Below are positions 45,029-54,794 of a stretch of 64,000 nucleotides of DNA, one piece after another (position 1 is the first letter of the stretch; each line of letters begins with the position of its first letter). Origin of the DNA: Salvia splendens (lineage: Eukaryota; Streptophyta; Magnoliopsida; Lamiales; Lamiaceae). Below the pieces are notes generated by a model, which saw nothing but the letters and a program-made list of their open reading frames with translations, was not told where the DNA came from and ran no database searches. The stretch covers positions 13,740,729 to 13,804,728 of the forward strand of contig NC_056038.1 in the NCBI RefSeq assembly GCF_004379255.2. Direction: 5' to 3'. The translations under genes and the position numbers were made by a program.

Positions 45029-46273
45029 AATTACATACCTATACATCATATATTTTAATAACTTTATATTATTGTGATATTCTATACAATTGTTTCTTTA
45101 TAAATGTAAAGTTAGTATTATTGTAAGTTATTTGTTACTATGTACGTGCAACATATATTTGTATTATAATCGATAAATATACTTAGACTATTTACCTATA
45201 TAATTGTTGTTATGGATTAGTGTGAACTTATTTATTTATATTTATCCTAATAGTTTGTAAAGAAATACTAGTAAAATTCTTATGAAGGCACGTGTGATGA
45301 GTATAGGCAAAGTTCTTTTTTTCAGCTTAGTCATAGACTAAGTCGGTAAGAAGAGCAAATTGCCGTATATATGTAAATGACGTATTAGGATGGTGGCAGA
45401 AATAAAAGTTCTTAGAGGAAAAAAAATGGGGGAGAACAAGAGCTATACGAATGGAATGGAAATAGATTGAAGTAATTTTTCTAAATTTTGTTTTGTAATC
45501 TACCAAATATGCACACACACAAGTCACGAGTATATATGTATATAGTTTTCCGAATTGAATTTTTTTCATATGATAAATTTTTAGGATGCGGAGGGTAGAT
45601 TAGTAGATGGAATCAAGAGCTTAGTTAGATAACCTATTTTATCCAGGTGTGTATAAATTACACTTTTAATTTTACATATTTTATGTGATTGATTGCTATG
45701 TGTTAAATTGGAGTGACTATTTGAATTATATGATGTGAGCCTGAAATGGTTATGTGTTATTTGATATTGATGGAGTAATATGACGTGGATATGTGATTTG
45801 TGCAATGGATATGTTTATCTATAGTATTGGAGTTATTGATGAAATATATGGATATGCAATTGGTGCAATGGATATGTTTGATGTACGATATTGGAATTAT
45901 TCGAATCATGGGATTAAAGAGGATATGTGACTGTCTTGATCTGGATCTGATATGCAATGGCAATAGACCTACGGGTCAAAGCAAAAGAGCAAAGAGGGAC
46001 CTTCGTGGGAAGGTCAATGCAAAGAGCAAAGAGGGGCCTTCGTGGAAAGGTCAATACAAAAAGCAAAGATGGACCTTCATGGAAAGGTCAATACAAAGAG
46101 GGGTCTTCGTGGAAAGGTCAAATAAATATAAGGGACCTACGGGTCGTATACAATGAATATCTCAGGCAGGTACCAGACTTGATTAGTCACATAATATTAA
46201 AAGAGATCATAAAGGCATATGCATATGGATGTGAAATTGTTTATGACATTTATTGTTTCTAGTTATATATATA
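45029..46273. other. Intergenic with tandem and hairpin repeats
   Basis: No gene. A diverged tandem repeat with the core ATGGATATG lies at about 45,785-45,880, and a hairpin array at 45,966-46,145. Confidence 0.5.
45966..46145. repeat. Array of six palindromic hairpins (GACCT...AGGTC)
   Basis: Units at 45966, 45998, 46035, 46072, 46102 and 46134. The four inner units read GACCTTCGTGGAAAGGTC or a close variant; the outer two are identical GACCTACGGGTC. Linkers are GCAAAGAGG-like; spacing is 30-37 bp. Confidence 0.8.
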
Positions 46274-46562
46274 GGGTTTTGATCTATGCAAAACTATATT
46301 TAAATACAGAAACACAGAACAATATCATACGTAGAGCACTTTTATGTCATAGTTAGTTAATTTTTAGGTCATGCTAACAAAACATGACCTAAAATGATCT
46401 TAGCATGACATTAAACTCAAATATTATAATATGACCTAAAATTGCTTAATTATGACCTTCTGTGTTTTTGGTTAATTATTGACTATTAGATCATCTAATC
46501 ATAGGGCCAAGATTTGGGCTGCATTTCTGAATTTAAATGCATTTTTATTTTGATCATCTCAC
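46274..46562 (+). mobile_element. MITE family delta, copy 3
   Basis: GGGTTTTGATCTATGC...GATCATCTCAC. Matches delta copies 1 and 2, with TA tracts on both sides. Confidence 0.75.
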
Positions 46563-46736
46563 TATATATATATATATATATATAGGTCCATGATCAATTG
46601 AGATTTTTTTGGCTAATTGAGAAATGAGATTCAACATCAACCACTCATTTTTATTAAATGAGTGGTCCAGATTTTTCCACCTAAAAAATACTTTTAAATT
46701 AATTTATTATGAATGGGTGAAATGGTAATTTAATCC

Positions 46737-47100
46737 TCCAGAAGCCATCTTCTGGAGTTCCTTTATCCTTGCACAGGCCGCCGAACGCAGAGCAGCAAGT
46801 GATGGAGCTTGTGAAGGAGAAGATCTTCTCGGTCAAATTGACGACGCTTCCGGAAGATCCACGCAGCGAATCGACCACACGCGCGGCCTCGTCGAATCTA
46901 ATCGACTGGAACGATCGCACCATCCTAGGGCTGAGAAGCTCGTTGATGCAGATCTTCCACATCTGGCGCCAGTAGTCGCCGTAGGGGCTGAAGGCGATGT
47001 CGATGTAGTTGTACCACATGATCTCCAAGGCCACGCCCGGCGGTCTGTTGGCGAAGCAGGGGTGCTGATCCTTGAGGATTTGCTTCGCGATATCCGGCGC
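46737..47100 (-). pseudogene. Cytochrome P450 (CYP71-like) fragment
   Basis: Reads PDIAKQILKDQHPCFANRPP, then WYNYIDIAFSPYGDYWRQMW, LLSPRMVRSFQSI and VNLTEKIFSFTSSITC. This is the B-C helix region of a CYP71-clan P450, including the conserved WRQ(M) and the Arg-x-Pro before it. About 120 residues exist. The heme-binding Cys region, the K helix and the N-terminal membrane anchor are absent. It has no start of its own and cannot be functional. The breakpoint at about 46,740 lies within EDGF. Confidence 0.85.
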
Positions 47101-47184
47101 CGGTATTTAAAAAGGCTTCTTCAGCTGAGAGATGATCGAAATTGGAGAGTTGACATGAAATTGATTATTCTCACTGAATTGAGA

Positions 47185-47305
47185 AGCCGCTGCCGCGGCG
47201 ATCTCGCTCGGCACGCCGCTGCTGATTTTGCTCGCCTCCTTCGCCCTCTGCCGCTGCTCCTTCACGTGATCCACCACGTGCCCTAATAGCGCCGCCTTGT
47301 CCATC
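47185..47305 (-). pseudogene. bHLH transcription factor fragment
   Basis: Reads MDKAALLGHVVDHVKEQRQR then AKEASKISSGVPSEI: the second helix of a plant bHLH domain and the start of the region after it. Upstream (47,306-47,320) is a splice-acceptor-like ATATAG, so intron sequence was captured with the exon. The basic region is absent. It is flanked by a 16-bp inverted repeat (47167-47182 and 47324-47339). Confidence 0.65.
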
Positions 47306-48338
47306 TATATTGATCGGAATCGGTCAATTCAGTGAGAATTTTGATTCGATTTTGATTCGATTCGAGAGAGACAGAGAAAGAGGGGAAAATACATTTTCGG
47401 ATTTAGGGATGAGTTTGCGGAGAGTTGAGCGTTGATTCTGTCTATGCGGCGTTTCTCAGATGTTGTTTATTTGTTGAAAATTTGAGATTGACTTTGATAT
47501 TTTGTTGACACATATTTGTGCTTTTTATTTGGGTTGTGAAATTTGATTTTGACATTGGACTGCAACTTTAGTAGTTAAACTTTACTGTTGACATTAAATA
47601 AAAAAAAAAAAACTTTACTGTTGACATTGCACATGATGGCATTGGCTGTTGGTTTTTGGGTGAACAAATTTGCTGTTGACATTATACTGAAACTTCAGTT
47701 GTAGACATTTGCTGTTGACATGTTGAAATGTAGGAGATGCTGGTTTGTTGACATTGTGAATTGAAGATGAAAATTTAGGATGACATTTTGTAGGTGCCTT
47801 TGGAGGTCTGTTGACATATTGACATTTGCGTTGCTAGTGACATTTCTCTGAAATTTATGAATACATTATGGGATGTTTTTTGCTGACATTTGTGGAATTA
47901 GCATGAGAACATACCTTGAGCTTCGTAAGACAACTCCATAAAATACCAATTTGGTAGATGAGATTGTATAGAATATTGACATGTCATGTCAACTACGGTA
48001 CATATCGTGTCAACTACACGTACAAGCCATGTCAACTGTGTTACAAGCCATGTCAACTGTGTTACAAGCCATGTCAACTACACGTACAACCATGTCAACT
48101 GCACATAGAAACCATGTCAACAACAATTATAAGTCATGTCAACTAGACATACAAGCCATGTCAACAATCCGACACATTAAAACACGAAATGACACTTATA
48201 CCCCCGTGTTGACATAATGTGATAGCTGTTGACATTTCGTTAATCTTGTGGATTAGTGGCTGAGATTGCATCTCATTTCTCAATTTAGCTAAATAATCTC
48301 AACCTAACAGCACCCTATATATATATATATATATATAT

Positions 48339-48594
48339 GGATGTATTCATTTCCTTTTTGTATCTTTTGTTCTTTGTTCTTTTTAATCTCAGCCCCACGA
48401 TTTTATCATCCGACGGTTAGATTGGTGGCACGTGTCATTTAATAATGCAGATTTTCAGTTGAATAATGCACACCGACTAATAATGCACCATTATAGTATA
48501 ATAATGCAGATCATCTGGACCGTTGATGAATGAGATCTAACGGCCCATATTAAGAAGAATAAAGAATCTAAGGGATGAATAGGAGAATAACGCT

Positions 48595-48596
<2 letters not shown>
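48339..48596 (-). mobile_element. MITE family alpha, copy 3 (inverted)
   Basis: Reverse orientation of copies 1 and 2: starts GGATGTATTCATTTCC, ends GAGAATAACGCTCC, between TA tracts; the right one is the long (TA)n at 48,597-48,662. Confidence 0.75.

Positions 48597-48662
<66 letters not shown>
48597..48662. repeat. (TA)n microsatellite
   Basis: About 33 TA units without interruption, the longest TA tract in the window. Confidence 0.95.
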
Positions 48663-48668
<6 letters not shown>

Positions 48669-49078
48669 CTAAAGAATATGCTAGATATTTCTGTGACGTA
48701 AAATTAAAGGTGAAATTTATATACACTGAGTTGTGGCTCATATAAACCACTAATATTTTTCAGGCAAAGATATCGCTGATGTTTTGGTTGATAGGAGTTT
48801 TAGAAACTCCACGTGTTATCAGGGTTGGCGGCCGACGCATTATAGCAACCTTCTCCTCCTCGTCATTTTGCATGTAGACCAATGTATAACATATAGAGTG
48901 GTGAAAGAGTCTCAATACAGTTCAAAATGTTTTGAAATATGTAACCGATAAATGTTGATTTCTGAGTTTATCTTATATGGGTGTTTTACGAATTTTACAT
49001 GTAGGTTGTTTGCTTAAAAATTTCATATTTATATAATTATAAGAATATACGACAAAGGGTTGGTTGGGCTGTGACAGT

Positions 49079-49082
<4 letters not shown>
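48663..49082. other. Intergenic, no gene recognised
   Basis: No ORF or repeat recognised. Confidence 0.45.

Positions 49083-49133
<51 letters not shown>
49083..49133. repeat. (CA)n(TA)n compound microsatellite
   Basis: About 15 CA units followed by about 10 TA units, directly abutting the element at 49,134. Confidence 0.9.
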
Positions 49134-49824
49134 GGTCATCTTCTAATGCTTATAACACAATAATCCAAAACTAAGACTAAATCTACACCCTTGGATTTTG
49201 AAATGAGTAGATAAGATTAAAACTCACAAATTTCAATAAATAGTAGGCAAAATATCAACGAAATGGTAATATCTTCATTATGTTATCATATGATGATTTT
49301 TGTGGGTGTTTTTTTATATCAACATAATATATTACAAATATCAACAATATGACATGAGAATATCATCACAAGTACAAGAAAATATCAACACAATTTTATT
49401 GATATTTTACCTACACTATATTGAGATTTTGCATACACTATATTGATATTTTTTTTACATTTATTGATAAAATCTGCTTATCAACATGTACGAAAATTAA
49501 AATATAATTTATCAAATTTCATCATCTGAACATCGTCGGAACATATGCAATTGAGATCCCGTTGGAATCCTTATAAAATTATCTTTAATTTGATATATTT
49601 TTTGCGAAAAGATAATTTAAATCGAGAGAGTTACATAAATTTAGGTTTTGAGATGATTTTGATGAAAGAGAATTAACATTAATACCCTTTAATTTTATTT
49701 AATAATTATTTTAATTTAAAATATAATCCATGTGACATATTTCAACCACTATATCTTTTAATCTAATGGCTAAGATTTGGTCTTAATTTGTGATTACTAA
49801 TTAGTTAGCAATTGATCACTCCCC
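49134..49824. mobile_element. TIR element family eta
   Basis: Left GGTCATCTTCTAATGC... and reverse-strand right GGGGAGTGATCAATTGC... share AAGAC(T/C)AAATCT and (C/A)ACAA spacing as imperfect inverted repeats. The interior has repeated AATATCAACA/TTGATATTTT motifs. Non-coding. Confidence 0.6.
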
Positions 49825-49984
49825 TAATGGACAAAAGAATAGGAAGTGGGGAAGGGAGGAATAGTACCAAGACTTTGTTTTTTTTTCTTACCAAATCCTA
49901 CACCATCCCGGGAGCTCCGCCAACAAACACTCCCCTTAATTCTACCTCTGCAAAAATGTGTTGAAATAAAAAAAATGATGATGT

Positions 49985-52259
49985 TGGGATATTAACCGAG
50001 AAAAATGCGTAGCCTTAACTTGTGTAGGGAGTTGGTGTATAAAAGAAAGTATCAACTTCCATTATCAACGCCTACCCAAAATCTCTTTCACCTCCAAATT
50101 TTATTTTCATGCAAGTAGACGAAAAACTTTCCAACCTTCCAATACCAAGTTTTCAAGCTTTCATTAAGAAGGAGAATTTCAAATTGGAGTACTCATCATA
50201 GAAATCTCTTATCATTCTTTTGAGGTAACGATTCTCAAACCACAAGTTAAATCTTTTCAAGTTTTTTTTAAAAGCATGTTAGTATGAATTCATATAGAAC
50301 ATAGAATCACAACTAAGCATGCTTCATAAACAATCTTTCAACTCTTTCTTTTTCAAATTCATGTATGAAACCATTTTATACTATGCTGAGCCTAATTTAC
50401 ATACAACATATGCAAAGTCTTAGAATCAATAAAATAATTAGAAAGTAGGAAAAACTCCTAAAATATTTTCTCTTTGGAAGATAAGCACCTTTGGAAATTT
50501 ATAACGGAAAATCTAATCGTTCAAGTGAATTTAGAAGAGTTGTTTAACTTCCTTTAAAATTTCAGAACGATCAGACCTTGTTTGAACCTCCGATCTTGTA
50601 CAAACTGACGTTGCTACTGTTGAAACGGAAGCCACTTAAAAGCTTAATAACAGAAGATCGAACCGTTAAAGTTTGATCTCCTTCGGTAGGAATGATTCTT
50701 TATGAGTCATCCACCTTTGGTTAAAATTTCGTGACGATCGGATATTATTTGGACATCCGATCGTGAAGGAAACTGAGACTCTCTTTTGTTTGGCGAAAAT
50801 AAAAAGAAAGAGATAGATAGAGAGTTGAGTGAGAGGGTGAGAGCGCTGTAGAGAGAGAAGCAATTTCACGTGTGTGGGGGTTGAGGGCGCTTTTATAATT
50901 ACTTGGGCTCTCTTATTGGTTCTTTTGTTTGTGCCGGTTATAGTAATTAAAGTAACAAAGCCCAAATCTTTCAATGTGCTTGTGGGCTAGTATAATTTAA
51001 TTGGGCCAAGATAATAACTATAGCTACAATTAAGTTAGCTAATAAATCGAATGAATTAATTACTTGGGCTTAAGTTCCCTTGAATTAATATTAGAGTGAT
51101 CTTGCAAATTTTATTTAAGTTAAAATACTTGAATTTATCGAGTTAATTAATCTCTTGATTAATTGATGCCAAGGACTAAATCTCCATATTTAGTTAAAGT
51201 GAATGAGTTTATGAAAGAGGAAAGAAAATATGATGCATATCCTAGGAGCATATCATCCACTTTAATTTATTTCTCGACGCTAAATAGCCTATTATCTTTT
51301 ATTGGACAAGGTCCATTACACGGAATTAAACTCCAAGTGAGTATATTGTTATACGGAGTCGGAAGTGTACGAGGTGAACTTTTCTATCTTACATACAAAT
51401 GTGGATAAAATTATGAAGTATATTTGAGATAATATTTATTTATCCAAATGATGTTGTCTTTCCATAAAGGATGTTATTTTATGTAATGATGCCTATCTGT
51501 TTTGTTATACCGAATGTGATATGCCAAATAAAGTAAGAAATCGAATTCGGGTCCCAACAAGGGGAGAGTCCCTACTCGGATTAGTGTACACGTGGACTAT
51601 GTATCATCGGTAAGGTTGGTCGGTCCGGTGCCCGTGGAAAGTGGCCACTTTCTCGGCACATGAATGTTAAGGTGACCGTAGGAGAACACCATCTCTACGA
51701 CACAAGATGTACATATATGGCAAAGAACAGAAAGAACTTAGACTGTGCAGTCAAAAAATGATTTTTAGTAAGCTCAGGTCTTTTAATAAAACCCCTGAGT
51801 GTTACTATGATAATGACTTGACACTATTTTCAAATGTATAATTGTATTTTTCAGCAACGTGTTCACTGAGTACCTTTGTATTCAGCCATGCATGTATTTC
51901 TAAATGTGCAGGTTGAGCTGTGATGGAGTGGAGGGGCTAATTAAACCAGACATACTTATATTTTCATTCAATACTCTCGGAGGTTTGTGTCTTCATACAT
52001 GGAACCGTGTTTAGTTCCTTCCGTTGTGCATTGAAACAAGTGAAATCCTTTGTCTCTAAAGACTCTAATAACTAGCCAGTATATTGTATGGTCCCCGACT
52101 CGAGTCATTGTGATCGAGCCATTCTATTAATGTATTCACCGTTTATGCTCTACAGACAAAAAGTTCAACCATTAAATCCTTCTTTTCGTACTCAACCCAC
52201 ATTCTTAATAGTCACGGTATATCGAACCTTGCTATAATTAGCAAAGTTGGGTCGTGACA
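49985..52259 (+). mobile_element. Possible solo LTR of a Del/Tekay-type gypsy element
   Basis: The right end GGGTCGTGACA (52249-52259) is the usual LTR end of this clade. The body contains GGTTGGTCGGTCCGGTGCCC, AAATGTGCAGGTTGAGC and GTGTTCACTGAGTA, phrases typical of such LTRs, plus a TATA box (TATAAAAG near 50,037). The left border is a guess (TGTTGGGATATT), and no matching target duplication was found. No internal domain follows. Confidence 0.35.
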
Positions 52260-52501
52260 ATATCACACTCGAATGTCATCGATCATCTAAGATTGGAAGT
52301 GACTTTAAATCGACACCAAACAACTACTCATGATAGACTTTCCACATCTATCTAGGTTGAGAATGAATATCTTACTTACTTATATAAGGTACCGACAAAA
52401 TATCTTCTTAAATCATGAGTTTATCGATCAATTTACAATGTAAACGAAAGATTGTTTGTTCCATTATCCATTATTTTTTTTATGAATTGAATTAACAAAT
52501 A

Positions 52502-52712
52502 TTCTCTCCGTCCACCATTAGGAGTCCCGATTCACTTTTACTATAAATGGTAGGTAGACACATTCTAATAACTCATTTCACTCACATTTTATACAAAATT
52601 AATCTATAATAATGGATCTCACATTCTACTAACTTTTTTCATCCACTTTCCTTCATATTTCTTAAAACCCGTGTCGAACTCAAATGAGACTCCTAATAAC
52701 GGACAGAAGGAG
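52502..52712. mobile_element. Stowaway-type MITE
   Basis: TTCTCTCCGTCCACCATTAG and the reverse of CTAATAACGGACAGAAGGAG are inverted, with TA on both sides. Confidence 0.8.
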
Positions 52713-53189
52713 TAATGCTAAATGAAAAACAATGTAATAAATGAATTTTTTCTCATAAATATAGAAAATTGGGTTTTATTACATTGTTTTTTAGGTTACC
52801 CACAACCCTTCCCTTAACAATTCATACCCACGTCACTTTTTACTCGATCTTTTAGTCAAGAAATAACAGTCACAACATTCCATTTGTTCCCTTAACTATT
52901 TATGAGTACTTTATTTCTTCAATTTAAAAATGAAATTATTTAAAAAATATTTCTTTAAAATACTAAATTAGAAAACTGAAAATTACATGGAGTATTTAAA
53001 ATTTCTAAAAACTAAAAGTTACATAAATGAAGATTCTAAAAATTAAAATTACATAAAAACTACCTAAAAATTTATGGACGCTCATATAACGCTTGAGATT
53101 CATAATAATGAACATATTTGACTCCAATTGTTTTGGCATATGGGTAGTGTCGACATGTACAGCTCCCAGTCAATAGCCACATAGGATGT
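52713..53189. other. Intergenic, no gene recognised
   Basis: AT-rich; nothing recognised apart from the remnant that follows. Confidence 0.4.
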
Positions 53190-53462
53190 TCATATCAACA
53201 GAGGGAGGTGCGGGGGGCTCTTGGCTTGTTCCACCTCGTCCCCTGCCTTTAGCCTTTGTCTCAATCGGATAACATCGCGAACCCCTCCCCCCAGGCCTGA
53301 CACCTCCTCACCAGGCTCGAATTGCCCATCTGACGAGTAATTACTACCCGACATGTGCTTCGTGCATTTTGAGCTGGAGCCCACTCTCCATTGAGTGTCA
53401 TCCGTCCACTTGTGGATACTCTTAGCATATATCCTAACAATTGCACAAGAATGGCATGACAC
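53190..53462 (-). pseudogene. Possible Harbinger ORF1-like remnant
   Basis: Minus-strand frame with HKWTDDTQWRVGSSSK, NYSSDGQFEPGEEV and LRQRLKAGDEVEQAK. The order Trp-rich piece, Ser-rich (Y/N)SSDG and then a basic stretch recalls the C-terminal half of the accessory Myb-like/NAM-associated protein of PIF/Harbinger elements. No other domain and no TIR were found; the call is weak. Confidence 0.35.
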
Positions 53463-54142
53463 AAGAATATGTCATTTTGTGCTTTAATACTTAAAAATGA
53501 CGAGCTACATCACATATTCAGAAACCCAAAAATTAAATTTGGAATTTTTTGAAATAAAACCAATAATTTGAAGTTTAATTAAATAATTTAAAAATTTATG
53601 TTAATTTTAGTAAAATAAGTAAGAAATCCAAATAGGGGATGACTTTCTATTATTGTGTAGTTAGTTTTACTACGCCTCTTCCCTTCTAATTTGATAGTAG
53701 TATGATTGTGGAATAAATGTGGTATTAAGATCATCCAATTTTTAGCAATCCAATTCTACTATAGTATAACATTTTATTATCATTATCCTATATCGACATT
53801 AAACATTCAAACTTATAAACTCATAAATAATAGTAGTGTTAGTGAAAGTAATAGGAATATTGACATCTAATATCACGAAACTTTTCAAAATTTTATTTTT
53901 TTTCCACGAATTTTAAATTTGACATATAATATCACGAACTTAATAAGTTGTTGCATTTTCCCATCGACGACAATACCTGACTGAGTATATGAGATGAATA
54001 ACAATATCTGGCTTCTAGGCTTCTAGAGACTTTGCAATCACATTATTATTTTTTTTGAAGTAGTAACCATATCTTATAGGATGAAATAACAAATTAAATA
54101 TAACCGACTTTTGTCGTCGTCAATGAAAAAAATTCAATAAGA
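53463..54142. other. Intergenic, no gene recognised
   Basis: AT-rich sequence. The last part lies upstream of the BRX-like gene. Confidence 0.4.
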
Positions 54143-54260
54143 CCATCCACAATAGGAATAGCCCAGCAATAGCCTAGCCACTGCCACATCATCAGCACTA
54201 AAAATCCTCCTGCCTCATCATCAAAACAAGCAAATAGCCCAGCCATAGCCTAGCCACATA
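54143..54260. mobile_element. Tourist/Harbinger-like MITE end (partial)
   Basis: GACCATCCACAATAGGAATA resembles plant Harbinger TIRs (GAGCATCCACAAT). It contains two copies of ATAGCCCAGC(A)ATAGCCTAGCCAC. The right end was not found. Confidence 0.4.
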
Positions 54261-54794
54261 ATATCCAAATCACTATTAACAAATATATACAAAATGAAAT
54301 AATTAACAATCACACCATATAACAAAATTTTTGAAAAACTTCCTGATATTAGACGAATCACAAATTAATATTGTTGGGCTGGTTTCAAAGTTTAAACACC
54401 ACATCCACACAGTACTGCCGCCGTCTCTCTCTATTTCCTTGGCAAACTACACCTCCATTGAGAGAGACAGAGAGGTTTTGGTTGCAATCACTGAGTCAAT
54501 CTCCCATCAAGAGCTGTTGCTTAAAGCTAGGTAATGGATTAATCACATGCTGCATACTTACTATTTATAGCTAAATCGTCTGAAACTATGACTGCACTTC
54601 GCCATTAACGCCACCCATTCTTCCTTCATTCTGTTTCTCTCGCCACCTCCACGAAATTGTCGATTGGAGTCGACTGAGAAATGACTAGATTTATCTTCTT
54701 TTTTTTATGTAGAGACAGAAACTGCGTTTTCTGTCGTTCAATTACTGAATTAGTCGGCTGTTTCCATTTTCGGTTTGATTTTTTTGGCAATAGG

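Larger units (their letters stand above)
46585..48315 (-). mobile_element. Pack-type TIR element with P450 and bHLH fragments
   Basis: The inverted ends (TGATCAATTGAGATTTTTTT at left; TGAGATTATTTAGCTAAATT on the reverse strand at right) are shared with 10,653-11,401 and 7,180-7,300. The subterminal hairpin CCACTCATTT/AAATGAGTGG is at 46641-46650/46656-46665, as in the 10.7-kb copy. The interior holds two gene pieces of minus-strand sense (46,737-47,100 and 47,185-47,305) and then many TGTTGACAT/ATGTCAACT motifs (47,460-48,240). It lies between TA tracts. No transposase is present, so it moved with help from another element. The superfamily is uncertain (Mutator-like is a guess). Confidence 0.75.

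Noticed and set aside
45966..46145. Hairpin array as CRISPR
   Set aside because: Units are palindromic, linkers are themselves repeats, and the host is a plant.
45800..46156. 118-codon ORF across the hairpin array
   Set aside because: Its Lys/Ser/Trp-rich repeats are the translation of the hairpin units; unit lengths are not multiples of three.
50666..50974. Minus-strand ORF of 102 codons
   Set aside because: No family resemblance, and it lies within probable LTR or intergenic sequence.
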